In this document: piece after piece, positions 1-9,344 of the stretch
How the letters are laid out: the number at the start of each line of letters is the position of its first letter
Numbering within the stretch: position 1 is the first letter of the stretch
NCBI GenBank assembly: GCA_964406465.1
Contig: CAYORT010000023.1
Span: forward strand, 1-48,212
Reading direction: 5' to 3'
DNA: 48,212 bases
Origin: JAHEZL01 sp964406465
Lineage (GTDB): Bacteria; Bacteroidota; Bacteroidia; Flavobacteriales_C; GCA-002722245
Translations under genes and position numbers: made by a program
The notes under the pieces: generated by a model
Databases searched by the model: none
Seen by the model: the letters and a program-made list of their open reading frames with translations, nothing else
What the model was told of the DNA's origin: nothing

Positions 1-3000
1 CCTTAACTATAAATCCATTACCTACAATATCAATAAGTAATAAATCTATCTGTTCCGGAGAGTCTACCTCATTTGATGCAGGAGCTGGTTTCAGTTCATA
101 TACATGGAGTGACAAAGGAACAGGCACAGCGCAAACAACTTCAGCTTCAACAGCGGGAACATATACGGTATTAGTTACAGATGCAAACGGTTGTGAAAAT
201 AGTGCTTCTGCGACCTTGACTATAAATTCTTTGCCTACTGTAAATTTAGGATCAGATACAGTGGTTTGTGGTTCATCTTCTTATACTTTGAATGCTAATG
301 GAGGAGGTACATATTTATGGTCGACTGGGAGTACAAATAATTCTATTTCAGTATCCACGTCAGGAACTTATAGCGTTACTGTAACTAGCGTTGATGGGTG
401 CGATGCCACTGACGATGTTAAAGTTAATATTAACGAATCTTCAATGTGTTCATGTGCCAAGGATAACGACAAAGATGGAGTTTGTGATGAAGATGATTTA
501 GATGATGATAATGATGGGATTTTAGATGAAGTTGAATGTCCTAATACATTGGTGAGTCAGGCTTTTAGTTCAAACAATGGAACTACAGTTAATTTCTCAA
601 TGCCAAGTGCCGATGAAGGTTTTCAATTTGATGTGTACAGCTTAGATAATTCATTTAATTTGGAAATTAATGGAGTTAAGTTGGTTTCTGGAGAACTTCA
701 ATTTCAAGGAAATGGAACAGGAGAATCCTATGTTCAATTTGCTTCAGATAATAGCATTTATGGTAGCAATGGAAATAGCAACATTTGGACTATAACAGGA
801 GATGCAACTAAGCCAGTAATTAGATTAATTATTCGTAAAAACGGCACGATTGAATTGTATGGCAAGAGAAAAAACGGTAATTCTTTAGAAGAATTAAAAA
901 TTAGAAATGGAGATCCTCAATTTAACGCTATCACGTGGAATTCAAATTCATCAAATACTGTTATTCTTTCACAAAAGGTAATTGGTCCAACAAATATTTC
1001 GGGTGTGGGCAACGGTGTGGTTTTATGCACAGATGATATAGATAATGATGGCATCATTAATAGTTTTGATACCGATAGTGATGGCGATGGCTGCGCCGAT
1101 GCAATAGAAGGTGGTGCGTCATTTAAAAAAGCTAATCTTACTAACGACGCTCTTTCTGGAGCTGTTGATGCTTATGGAGTACCAGTTGTTGCAGGTGCTA
1201 GCGGACAAACAATTGGTAGCAGTGCTAATGCGGCTGCACAAGATGTTGATTGTGGTTGTGTAAATGATAATGATAAAGATGAAGTGTGCGATGCCGTAGA
1301 TTTAGACGATGACAACGATGGTATTTTAGATGTGAAGGAATGTATGACCAGCAATTTTTATTGGTCAACACCTCCAACAATAAATGGAAAAACTGCTACA
1401 GGTAAAATCAATACTGTAAACTATACTTATACTTCAACTGTAAATATTCAAACTACTTCAACGGTTTACTCTCATGGCACTTTTCCATCTTCTTTCAATA
1501 TTCCTAATACTACTGTAATTCGTAATGATTTTATTTCTACCAACACTATTACTTTTGCCCAACCTGTATTGAATCCAACGTTGGTTTTCTCTTCTATTGG
1601 TAATGGCGGACAAAATGTGCCAATAAAATTTTCGAATCCGGTGGAGGTTTTATTTCAATCGGGAGGCGTTACGGTTACTTCTTCTACCCAAATTTCGGGT
1701 CAAGAGGGTTATTTGGTGCTGAGAATGAATGGAACCTATTCGCAAATATCTTTCGATTATTTGGCCGATGAAAGCTGGGTGAATTTTGCTTTTGGTGCCG
1801 ACTTCGCCACCTTTTGTGATACAGATAATGACGGAACTCCCAACTACCTAGATACAGATAGCGATGGCGATGGTTGTGCCGATGCCATTGAAGGAGGTGC
1901 ATCGTTCAAAACAAGCGATCTTACCAATGACGCTCTATCGGGCGCTGTTGATGCTAATGGTGTGCCTGTGGTTGCAGGGGCTAGCGGACAAACAGTGGGA
2001 AGCAGTGCCGATGCAGCTGTGCAAGACAAAGATTGTGGTTGTAAAAATGATAATGACAAAGATGGTGTTTGTGATATTGACGATTTGGATGATGATAACG
2101 ATGGTATTTTAGATGTAGTAGAATGTGAAGACGAAAGTGCTTCGTGGGATTTTGAAACACCTGTTGTTGGTGCAGGGAATAACAATCAAGGAACTACTTT
2201 TCAGGGCTGGACTTGCACTGGAGGTGGTTGGATTAATTTAATTCATCCTCCATACGGCGGCGCGGTTCCTCAAACTGCTTCATCGGGCAACCAATATGTT
2301 GAAGTAGGGGGTACCGGCGATTTTAGTAGGTCATATACCGTTGCTTCTGCCGGTGTCGTGACTGTAGAAATTGACTTCGCTTGCTGGGGGGGTGTATCAG
2401 AACAAACACAAATTAATATTTTTAAAGCTGATGGAACTACTTTGGTGGCTCAATCTGCGGTAATTACCACTCCACAACCAGCCGATTGGAATAACGCATG
2501 GCAACATAAAGGTAGCGTAAGCGCTTATTTAGAACCAGGCAATTATATCATTAAATTTTTCCTTGGCAATTTTCAGGCTTTTGATAATGTGAAAATTTCT
2601 TCTGCCACTGTCGCAAATTGCGACACAGACAATGATGGTATCATTAATAGTTTTGATACAGATAGTGATGGCGATGGTTGCCCTGATGCCATTGAAGGTG
2701 GTGCGTCATTTAAAAAAGCCGATCTTACCAATGATGCTCTATCGGGCGTTGTTGATGCCAATGGTGTTCCTGTGGTTGCAGGGGCTAGCGGACAAACCTT
2801 GGGAAGTAGTGCAAATGCTGCTGTGCAAGATGTTGATTGTGCTTGTACCAAGCCTTCGCCTCCTGTGGTGGAGGGTTCGGCTTCGACACCTATTCATAGT
2901 TTTGATTTTAGTGCAACGCAAGCACTGAATGAAACTACTCCTGTTTTTACAAATGGTAAAAAATATCAATACAAGATTACTGGTACTTGGTCGGTATGGA

Positions 3001-6000
3001 GTAACGATCCTTCTAAAAATGCTCTAGATGCAGCATTTCGTTATGCCGACAATAGCACAGGAGCACCACTTGGTTCTCCTTATGCCAATACTTATATTAA
3101 ATTGGATGGAAATACTTTTCCTCGACCAGATACCAACGTGTACAAATCCAATCATGAATATTGGTATTCTTTTACCGGACAAGGGCAAGCTTTGAATTTC
3201 ACCTTTACCGATAGTCCGTACAGCGATAATAGCGGAGGTTTAACATTCACTTTTTATGCTCCAGCGGACACTATTAAAGTATGTGCCAACAACAGCACAA
3301 AAGATTTAAGCGATTATGTTAGCGGAACTAATTTATTATGGTACACCAATGCAACGGGCGGCACGGGCAGTGCAACGTCTCCACTTATAGATAATTCGGT
3401 GGAGGCGGTGCATTCTTATTGGGTTACACAAACTGTAAATGGATGTGAAAGTGATAGAACTCCATTGTTTTACAAAGTAATGGCTAAGCCTAGCATTGAT
3501 TTAGGAAGTGACGCTATGCTATGTGAAGGTGAGAATTTGGTATTACATGCTCCAAGTGCGAAATCATACGTTTGGAGTACTTCGGAAACAAGCAGTTCTA
3601 TTACGGTTTCTACAACAGGAAATTATAGTGTTGAAGTGACAAATGAAAATGGTTGTAAATCTTCTGATGATATCAATGTTCAAGTGAAATCATGTTTTAT
3701 AAATCATATTGAAAAAGACACGGTAACAATTTGTAAAGGCGACTCAATAATTATTTCGGCAACAAATGTTAGCACTCAAGTGTGGTCGGGAACTGATGCT
3801 TTTAGAAAAATTAATGATTCAACAATTAAGGTGAGTCCTACTGGTGCATCAGCAATTTATAAAATTGGAAATGAAAGCTCATATTCAAGAGGAACGAATG
3901 TAATTGTAAATGGAGATTTTGAGCAGGGGGCAAATGGTTTTACAAGTCAATATCAAAATAGTGTAGGTATTAGAGGTGGATATATGATTGGCACTGACCC
4001 AAGAAACTATAATGGTGTTTTTAGTGCTTGTGGCGACCATAGTTCGGGCACCGGTAAAATGTTTATTACCGATGCTTCTGAGCAAGCTAATGTAAAAGTG
4101 TGGTGTCAAACAGTTAGTACCTTGGCGAATACTAAGTATGAATTTGCGGCGTGGTTTTCTTCTGTGTATCCACCAAATCCTCCAATTTTACAATTTTCTG
4201 TAAACGGCAGCGCTTTGGGAAATGCTTTTAATGTTGGTGCTACCACCTGCAATTGGCAAGAATTTGCTGCTACTTGGAATTCGGGCACTACCACTTCTGC
4301 CGAAATTTGTTTAATCAATCAAAATACTGCTGGAAGCGGAAATGACTTTGTGATAGATGATATCACTTTTTCTCCTGTGATACCTCACTCATCAGGAGGT
4401 GATTCGGTTTTAGTAATTGTGAAAGATAAACCAAGTGTAGAATTAGGCTCTAACAAAAATATTTGTGAAGGCGATTCTGTTGTTTTAGATGCGGGAGTTG
4501 CGTCATCTTATCAATGGAACAAAGGTGAATCAACCAGAAATCTAACAGCGAAAGTTACAGGTGATTATTCTGTGGAGATTTTTGCTAGCAATGGTTGTAA
4601 AGCTGCTGATAGCATCAATGTAAAGGTAAATGCAAAACCAAATGTGGTGTTAAACAATACTGTAATTTGTGAAGGTGAATTAGCTTCTTTTGATGCTGGT
4701 GTTGGTTTCACCTCTTATGTTTGGGGCGATAAAGGAACAGGAAGTAATCAAACTACCAATGGAAATACTGCAGGAACCTATACAGTGCAAGTGGTAGATG
4801 TTAATGGCTGCAAAGATACTTCATCTGCTACTTTAACAGTAAATGCAAAACCTAATGTGTTATTAAATAATGCGGTGATTTGTGAAGGTGATGCAGCAGT
4901 AATTTTCGATGCTGGTGCAGGTTATTCTTCTTACGAGTGGAGTGAAAATGGATCAGGAAATACGCAGACTTTTAGCGGTAAAATGGCAGGAAATTACACA
5001 GTTAAAGTGATTGATGCTAAAGGTTGCAAAGACACTGCAAGCGCTGTGTTAACAGTGCATACAAAACCTAATGTGGTGTTAACCAACGCGGTGATTTGTG
5101 AAGGAGATGCAGCGGTAACCTTTGATGCGGGTGCGGGATATTCTTCTTACGAATGGACTGAAAATGGAACAGGAAATTCTCAGACTTTTAGCGGTAAAAT
5201 AGCAGGCAATTATACTGTTAAAGTGACTGATGCCAATGGATGTAAGGATACTTCTTCTGCAACTTTAATAGTTAATACAAAACCAAATGTGGTAATTGCA
5301 AATGCTGTTATTTGCGAAGGTGATGCTGCGGCTACTTTCGATGCTGGGACAGGATTTTCTTCTTATGCATGGAGCGATAAAGGAACAGGAAGCAATCAAA
5401 CAACAAGTGGTAAAACTGCAGGAACTTATACCGTGCAAGTGGTTGATGTTAATGGCTGTAAAGATACTTCATCTGCTACTTTAACGGTAAATGCAAAACC
5501 TAATGTGGTATTAAATAATGCGGTTATATGTGAAGGCGATGCAGCGGTAACGTTTGATGCGGGTGCGGGATATTCTTCTTACGAATGGACTGAAAATGGA
5601 ACAGGAAATTCTCAGACTTTTAGCGGTAAAATAGCAGGCAATTATACTGTTAAAGTGACTGATGCCAATGGATGTAAGGATACTTCTTCTGCAACTTTAA
5701 TAGTTAATACAAAACCAAATGTGGTAATTGCAAATGCTGTTATTTGCGAAGGTGATGCTGCGGCTACTTTCGATGCTGGGACAGGATTTTCTTCTTATGC
5801 ATGGAGCGATAAAGGAACAGGAAGCAATCAAACAACAAGTGGTAAAACTGCAGGAACTTATACCGTGCAAGTGGTAGATGTTAATGGCTGTAAAGATACT
5901 TCATCTGCTACTTTAACAGTAAATGCAAAACCTAATGTGGTATTAAATAATGCGGTGATTTGCGAAGGCGATGCTGCAGTAATTTTCGATGCTGGTGCAG

Positions 6001-7733
6001 GTTATTCTTCTTACGAATGGGGTGAAAATGGATCAGGAAATACGCAGACTTTTAGCGGTAAAATGGCAGGAAATTACACAGTTAAAGTGGTTGATGCTAA
6101 AGGTTGCAAAGACACCGCTGCTGCTGTGTTAACAGTGAACACAAAACCAAATGTGGTGTTAACCAACGCGGTAATTTGTGAAGGCGATGCAGCGGTAACC
6201 TTTGATGCGGGTGCAGGATATTCATCATATGTTTGGAGTGATAAAGGAACTGGAAATAATCAAACTGTAAGTGGCACAACTGCCGGAAACTACACTGTAA
6301 ATGTTGTAGATGCTAAGGGCTGCAAAGACACTGCTACAGCAGTGCTAAAAGTGAATAAAAAACCAACGGTTAATTTTTCGGCGATGTTGCCTATCTGCAA
6401 AGATTTTCCATCTTTCCCTTTGAAAGGCGCAACTCCTCTGGGTGGTATTTATGAAGTTGAACATGGAAGCACTTGGCAACAAGATTCAGTTTTTGATGTG
6501 GCTTCTAAAGGCAAAGGAAATTACAATATTCGCTATACTTATAAAGATTCTAACACTTGCGCCAATACTGCATCAATAAGTTTGGTGGTAAACGACTTGC
6601 CAAAATTGAAGATAGAGGACGAGGTGATTTGCGAAGGCGAAAGTGCTGTTTTTGATGCTGGTGCAAACTTTAAAAATTATGCGTGGAGCACAGGTTCTAA
6701 TTTAAGTAAGATTTCTACTTCTACAGATGGTGTATATACCATTACAGTTACCGACTTTAACGGCTGCAAAACAAGAGATACCATGGTGTTAAAAGTGAAT
6801 TCTTTACCTGTTGTTGAATTGGGCGACAATCAAAAAATTTGTGATGGTGAAACAGTTACTCTTCAATCTTCTAACACCAACGTAAGTTATTTGTGGAATG
6901 ATGGTTCTACAAACAAATCACTGGAGGTAAAAACTTCGGGCAAATACAGTTTGAGTATTACAGATTCTAACTCATGTGTGGGTAAAGATGAGGTGGATGT
7001 TACAGTGGTAGATTTGCCTAAAGTTGATTTAGGAAGCGACCAAGAAATTTGTGAAGGCGATAAGGCTACATTAACGATTAGTGATTCTAAAGCTTCGTAC
7101 TCTTGGTCTACCAATGACAAAGAAAGTACTATCTCTGTGGGCACCAGTCAGGCAGTGGTTTTAACTCAATATTATGATGTTCTTTGTCAGGTTAAAGACA
7201 CCCTCAACGTTATTGTAATTCAATATCCTATTTCCGCACTTGGCAATGACACAACTGTATGTTTTGTTGAAACTTCAACAGGAACATTAACCTTAGATGC
7301 GGGTGCATTTGCCGAAAGCTATTTATGGAGTGATGGGTCAACAAATTCTACTCTTTCAATCACTGCAAAAGGGGCTTATTCGGTGAGTTTAACAAACGGA
7401 AAAAGTTGTACTATAAGCGACGAGATAGTTGTGAATGAACTTTGTGAAACTACTTTGTTTTTTCCTTCTGCCTTTACGCCAAATAACGATGGTACCAACG
7501 ATTTGTTTTCTGTACAGGGTGCGAATGTGGTAGATTTTCAACTCAATATTTTCAACCGTTGGGGTGAGGTGATTTACACCTCATACAATATAAACGACCA
7601 ATGGGATGGTAAAGTCAATGGCAATATTGTTCAGCAAGATGTGTACATTGTAAAGGTGAGATACAGGGTTAATGAAGAGTGGGGTTCTACATCCACGATG
7701 GAACAAGTGGGAACCTTAGCGATTATTAGGTAG
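1..7733 (+). CDS. Giant multidomain secreted adhesin, 3' part, with T9SS type B (CHU_C) sorting domain
   Basis: The frame is open from base 3, so the gene starts upstream of the window; a TTG at 216 lies mid-domain and is not the start. About 2,576 residues are visible. In order: Ig/PKD-like repeats; a calcium-binding thrombospondin type 3-like stretch (447 on) whose halves alternate with unique beta-sandwich domains to about 2846; a jelly-roll-like domain with an NGDFEQG start (about 3895-4380); more Ig-like units, eight of them nearly identical (4638-6362); and a C-terminal domain from about 7455 with FFPSAFTPNNDGTNDLF and FNRWGEVIY. That last domain is the gliding-motility-associated CHU_C, the type B signal for type IX secretion, so the protein should be exported and displayed on the surface. 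Each Ig-like unit has a Cys near the start (ICEG) and one near the end (GCKD), a likely disulfide. Adhesion is inferred from architecture; the ligand is unknown. Confidence 0.93.
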   Translation, partial: LTINPLPTISISNKSICSGESTSFDAGAGFSSYTWSDKGTGTAQTTSASTAGTYTVLVTDANGCENSASATLTINSLPTVNLGSDTVVCGSSSYTLNANGGGTYLWSTGSTNNSISVSTSGTYSVTVTSVDGCDATDDVKVNINESSMCSCAKDNDKDGVCDEDDLDDDNDGILDEVECPNTLVSQAFSSNNGTTVNFSMPSADEGFQFDVYSLDNSFNLEINGVKLVSGELQFQGNGTGESYVQFASDNSIYGSNGNSNIWTITGDATKPVIRLIIRKNGTIELYGKRKNGNSLEELKIRNGDPQFNAITWNSNSSNTVILSQKVIGPTNISGVGNGVVLCTDDIDNDGIINSFDTDSDGDGCADAIEGGASFKKANLTNDALSGAVDAYGVPVVAGASGQTIGSSANAAAQDVDCGCVNDNDKDEVCDAVDLDDDNDGILDVKECMTSNFYWSTPPTINGKTATGKINTVNYTYTSTVNIQTTSTVYSHGTFPSSFNIPNTTVIRNDFISTNTITFAQPVLNPTLVFSSIGNGGQNVPIKFSNPVEVLFQSGGVTVTSSTQISGQEGYLVLRMNGTYSQISFDYLADESWVNFAFGADFATFCDTDNDGTPNYLDTDSDGDGCADAIEGGASFKTSDLTNDALSGAVDANGVPVVAGASGQTVGSSADAAVQDKDCGCKNDNDKDGVCDIDDLDDDNDGILDVVECEDESASWDFETPVVGAGNNNQGTTFQGWTCTGGGWINLIHPPYGGAVPQTASSGNQYVEVGGTGDFSRSYTVASAGVVTVEIDFACWGGVSEQTQINIFKADGTTLVAQSAVITTPQPADWNNAWQHKGSVSAYLEPGNYIIKFFLGNFQAFDNVKISSATVANCDTDNDGIINSFDTDSDGDGCPDAIEGGASFKKADLTNDALSGVVDANGVPVVAGASGQTLGSSANAAVQDVDCACTKPSPPVVEGSASTPIHSFDFSATQALNETTPVFTNGKKYQYKITGTWSVWSNDPSKNALDAAFRYADNSTGAPLGSPYANTYIKLDGNTFPRPDTNVYKSNHEYWYSFTGQGQALNFTFTDSPYSDNSGGLTFTFYAPADTIKVCANNSTKDLSDYVSGTNLLWYTNATGGTGSATSPLIDNSVEAVHSYWVTQTVNGCESDRTPLFYKVMAKPSIDLGSDAMLCEGENLVLHAPSAKSYVWSTSETSSSITVSTTGNYSVEVTNENGCKSSDDINVQVKSCFINHIEKDTVTICKGDSIIISATNVSTQVWSGTDAFRKINDSTIKVSPTGASAIYKIGNESSYSRGTNVIVNGDFEQGANGFTSQYQNSVGIRGGYMIGTDPRNYNGVFSACGDHSSGTGKMFITDASEQANVKVWCQTVSTLANTKYEFAAWFSSVYPPNPPILQFSVNGSALGNAFNVGATTCNWQEFAATWNSGTTTSAEICLINQNTAGSGNDFVIDDITFSPVIPHSSGGDSVLVIVKDKPSVELGSNKNICEGDSVVLDAGVASSYQWNKGESTRNLTAKVTGDYSVEIFASNGCKAADSINVKVNAKPNVVLNNTVICEGELASFDAGVGFTSYVWGDKGTGSNQTTNGNTAGTYTVQVVDVNGCKDTSSATLTVNAKPNVLLNNAVICEGDAAVIFDAGAGYSSYEWSENGSGNTQTFSGKMAGNYTVKVIDAKGCKDTASAVLTVHTKPNVVLTNAVICEGDAAVTFDAGAGYSSYEWTENGTGNSQTFSGKIAGNYTVKVTDANGCKDTSSATLIVNTKPNVVIANAVICEGDAAATFDAGTGFSSYAWSDKGTGSNQTTSGKTAGTYTVQVVDVNGCKDTSSATLTVNAKPNVVLNNAVICEGDAAVTFDAGAGYSSYEWTENGTGNSQTFSGKIAGNYTVKVTDANGCKDTSSATLIVNTKPNVVIANAVICEGDAAATFDAGTGFSSYAWSDKGTGSNQTTSGKTAGTYTVQVVDVNGCKDTSSATLTVNAKPNVVLNNAVICEGDAAVIFDAGAGYSSYEWGENGSGNTQTFSGKMAGNYTVKVVDAKGCKDTAAAVLTVNTKPNVVLTNAVICEGDAAVTFDAGAGYSSYVWSDKGTGNNQTVSGTTAGNYTVNVVDAKGCKDTATAVLKVNKKPTVNFSAMLPICKDFPSFPLKGATPLGGIYEVEHGSTWQQDSVFDVASKGKGNYNIRYTYKDSNTCANTASISLVVNDLPKLKIEDEVICEGESAVFDAGANFKNYAWSTGSNLSKISTSTDGVYTITVTDFNGCKTRDTMVLKVNSLPVVELGDNQKICDGETVTLQSSNTNVSYLWNDGSTNKSLEVKTSGKYSLSITDSNSCVGKDEVDVTVVDLPKVDLGSDQEICEGDKATLTISDSKASYSWSTNDKESTISVGTSQAVVLTQYYDVLCQVKDTLNVIVIQYPISALGNDTTVCFVETSTGTLTLDAGAFAESYLWSDGSTNSTLSITAKGAYSVSLTNGKSCTISDEIVVNELCETTLFFPSAFTPNNDGTNDLFSVQGANVVDFQLNIFNRWGEVIYTSYNINDQWDGKVNGNIVQQDVYIVKVRYRVNEEWGSTSTMEQVGTLAIIR
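1026..2846 (+). repeat. Three thrombospondin type 3-like calcium-binding cassettes separated by unique domains
   Basis: Three related coding cassettes lie at 1026-1343, 1815-2126 and 2619-2846. Each begins with an Asp/Asn-rich run such as DTDSDGDGC, continues through DAIEGGASFK, LTNDALSG and GVPVVAGASGQT, and ends near QDxDC. The first two run on into DLDDDNDGILD and a closing EC. A half cassette also occurs at about 447-540. Between the cassettes sit different domains of roughly 90-170 residues. The Asp spacing matches calcium-binding type 3 repeats, known to form rigid calcium-loaded stalks. The cassettes are clearly similar but not identical at DNA level, so they look older than the Ig-unit duplication further downstream. 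Confidence 0.8.
4638..6362 (+). repeat. Eight tandem Ig-like units of about 72 residues
   Basis: Eight in-frame units run head to tail, each starting PNV and carrying ICEGD, FDAG, a Y-x-W core, AG-x-YTV and GCKDT. The first is 71 residues and the other seven 72, giving 575 residues in 1,725 bases with no linker. Two sub-types (TENGTGNSQTF and SDKGTGSNQTT) alternate in the middle of the array. A related unit is visible at bases 3-230, so more copies may lie upstream of the window. Confidence 0.9.
5121..5875 (+). repeat. Recent 432-bp in-frame tandem duplication inside the Ig-like array
   Basis: Bases 5121-5443 and 5553-5875 read as identical over 323 bases, at an offset of 432 bases (exactly two Ig units, 144 codons). 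The first mismatches are at 5120/5552 and 5444/5876. Identity including synonymous sites means a recent duplication or gene conversion of a two-unit block, or a local assembly effect. Confidence 0.9.
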
Positions 7734-7746
7734 AATTTTAATTGAA

Positions 7747-8064
7747 TTATTTTCCTTTACTTCTTCCTGTTTTTCTTCTTTTGCTAAACCATCTTTGATA
7801 AAAAGGTTTCTTTTGTTTTCGCACATTTCTTTCTGCCTCTTTCTTCGATTTTTTCATTCTTTTTTGCACCGCTTTGGTTTGCTTTTTCATTTGCTTTTCA
7901 CGCAATTTTTCCTGCAACTCATCGTCGGTTAGCCTACTTCTCTTTTTCTTTTCCTTTTTTTGCTGCTCGTTTTCTGGCTCTTTTTGCGCGTAGGCAGAAG
8001 AACCTGCTAAGCTTAAAAAGGCAATAAGAATAAATAAAAGGAGTTTATTATGTTTAGGCTTCAT
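7747..8064 (-). CDS. Small exported, highly basic protein of unknown function
   Basis: The 105-residue product starts with a clear signal peptide (KLLLFILIAFLSLAG followed by SSAYAQ, cleavage probably after AYA). The mature part is almost wholly charged: runs of Lys, Arg and Glu with a KKEKKKRSR block, no Cys and no hydrophobic segment. The second half, rich in KKxKK patterns, could form a long charged helix. Short exported Lys/Arg-rich proteins of this kind occur in many Bacteroidota without an assigned role; binding to nucleic acid, polysaccharide or the cell surface is only a guess. It converges on the adhesin gene, with 13 bases between the stops, and is divergent from the Rieske-like lipoprotein gene. 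Confidence 0.7.
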   Translation of the reverse strand: MKPKHNKLLLFILIAFLSLAGSSAYAQKEPENEQQKKEKKKRSRLTDDELQEKLREKQMKKQTKAVQKRMKKSKKEAERNVRKQKKPFYQRWFSKRRKTGRSKGK

Positions 8065-8107
8065 GATATTTTTTTAGCACTTGTTATTTTTATTTTTACT
8101 TTTCGGT

Positions 8108-8542
8108 ATGGGAACTTACAAAAATTATAAATTATTCTCGGTAATAGCACTATTATTTTTAAGTGTGGTGATCTCTTGTAAGAAGAATTCTTCGCCTATT
8201 CCATATGTTCCGGTAAGTATTCAAATCAATTTATCTAATCCCGATTATTTTATATTGAAGAGTCCGGGCGGTTGGCTTTATGTTACAGGTGGTTCAAAAG
8301 GTTTAATTATATACCGTTATGATCAAAGCACATTTAGAGCTTACGACCGTCATTGTCCTTACCATCCCGATGATGCTTGTTCTAAATTATCGGTGGAGAA
8401 TAGCGGCTTAACAGTGAAAGATACCTGCTGCAGTTCGGTCTTTAGCATTTTAGATGGTTCGATTTTAGGCGGACCTGCCGACAGGAATATGGTGGAATAT
8501 AAATCGTCTTTCGACGGAAATATATTGAGCATTAATAATTAG
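8108..8542 (+). CDS. Lipoprotein with degenerate Rieske-like domain
   Basis: I start at the ATG at 8108 (144 residues); the frame is open back to 8081 but only with hydrophobic residues ahead of a complete signal peptide. The signal ends in a lipobox, VVISC, with Cys24 as the lipid-modified residue, so the protein should be membrane-anchored. The rest resembles the Rieske 2Fe-2S fold: DRHCPYHPDDAC in place of the first ligand loop, DTCCSSVFSILDG in place of the second (classically CPCHGSxF), then GGPA. The second-loop His and first Cys are replaced, by Cys and Asp in my alignment, so ordinary two-Cys two-His binding is not conserved. Similar proteins are annotated as Rieske in Bacteroidota. 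Whether a cluster is bound is unknown. The next gene follows after one base. Confidence 0.65.
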   Translation: MGTYKNYKLFSVIALLFLSVVISCKKNSSPIPYVPVSIQINLSNPDYFILKSPGGWLYVTGGSKGLIIYRYDQSTFRAYDRHCPYHPDDACSKLSVENSGLTVKDTCCSSVFSILDGSILGGPADRNMVEYKSSFDGNILSINN

Positions 8543-8543
8543 C

Positions 8544-8912
8544 ATGAAGGCTTTTACAACCATCGCTTTACTCATTCTTTCCAATACTTTCATGACTTTT
8601 GCTTGGTATGGTCATCTCAAATTTAAGGAGATGAAATGGTTCGAAAATTTAAGTTTATTGGCCATTATCGCTATCAGTTGGGGAATAGCATTTTTTGAAT
8701 ATTGTTTTCAAGTACCAGCGAATAGAATAGGGTACAAGGAAAATGGCGGACCTTACTCTTTGATGGAGCTCAAGGTGATTCAAGAAGTAATTACTTTGGT
8801 GATTTTCATGATCTTCTCTTTGCTCGTCTTTAAGAACGAAACTTTTCGCCTGAATCACGTGATAGGTTGTGGTTTTTTGGTGTTAGCGGTGTATTTTATT
8901 TTTAAGAAATAA
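8544..8912 (+). CDS. DUF486 (DMT-superfamily-like) small membrane protein
   Basis: This 122-residue protein has four hydrophobic helices at roughly residues 4-22, 34-52, 79-96 and 103-120, with conserved-looking motifs FMTFAWYGHLKF, SWGIAFFEYCFQVPANRIG and LKVIQEVITL. These match the DUF486 family (COG3169), one half-size unit of the drug/metabolite transporter superfamily, which would have to dimerise to transport anything. The substrate is unknown. It starts one base after the stop of the Rieske-like lipoprotein gene, so the two are very probably co-transcribed, and a strong terminator follows directly. Confidence 0.82.
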   Translation: MKAFTTIALLILSNTFMTFAWYGHLKFKEMKWFENLSLLAIIAISWGIAFFEYCFQVPANRIGYKENGGPYSLMELKVIQEVITLVIFMIFSLLVFKNETFRLNHVIGCGFLVLAVYFIFKK

Positions 8913-8935
8913 AAAAGGCGCCTATAGCGCCTTTT
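8913..8935. terminator. Bidirectional rho-independent terminator
   Basis: A perfect 9-bp stem (AAAAGGCGC with GCGCCTTTT) encloses the loop CTATA. The A-tract and T-tract make it work in both directions, which fits its place between the convergent DUF486 (+) and DUF4259 (-) genes. Confidence 0.88.
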
Positions 8936-8938
8936 CAA

Positions 8939-9343
8939 TTATCCTCTTTTTAATCTCTGTACCAGTTCTTTTTGCACTTCCATCCAATCGTCGTACAGCT
9001 GAGAACCTTCATACATCTCTTTGAGTTCAGATCCTCGAATGATCTTATTTACTGCGTCGATCGCACTTTTCACCAAAGTCTCGTCGGCTTTCAATTTATT
9101 TTCGGCAATCCAATCTTCTAAAATTTCTGGTATATCGTCTGCTGGGTCTTCCTTAATGGCTGCTACAGTTTCAGCTGCTGCTAAAGCAACATTGCAGGTC
9201 ATCATATCGGTATCATTCGATTTAAAGTTTTTATTGAATGTATCTAACTCTTTGGCGATTAATGCTGCCTTGTTAGATGTTACAAGAGATTCGCACCATT
9301 CCATGGCCGAATCATTTTCAAAATTGCTGATACCGAAACTCAT
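8939..9343 (-). CDS. DUF4259 domain protein
   Basis: The 134-residue protein begins MSFGISNFENDSAMEW, the typical opening of the DUF4259 family (G-x-x-NFEND-x-A-x-x-W), and contains an ALAAAETVAAIK helix that is also typical. It has no signal peptide or membrane segment, so it is probably cytoplasmic. The family has no established function. Its start lies one base after the mutB stop, making it the last gene of the ftsB-mutA-mutB operon; this position may be incidental rather than functional. Confidence 0.78.
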   Translation of the reverse strand: MSFGISNFENDSAMEWCESLVTSNKAALIAKELDTFNKNFKSNDTDMMTCNVALAAAETVAAIKEDPADDIPEILEDWIAENKLKADETLVKSAIDAVNKIIRGSELKEMYEGSQLYDDWMEVQKELVQRLKRG

Positions 9344-9344
9344 A

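Noticed and set aside
216..218. TTG at 216 as start of the giant adhesin
   Set aside because: The frame is open to base 3 and encodes a complete Ig-like unit upstream, so the gene starts outside the window.
4638..6362. Regular repeats as a CRISPR array or satellite
   Set aside because: Units are 213-216 bases, contiguous, in frame and code for Ig-like domains; there are no spacers.
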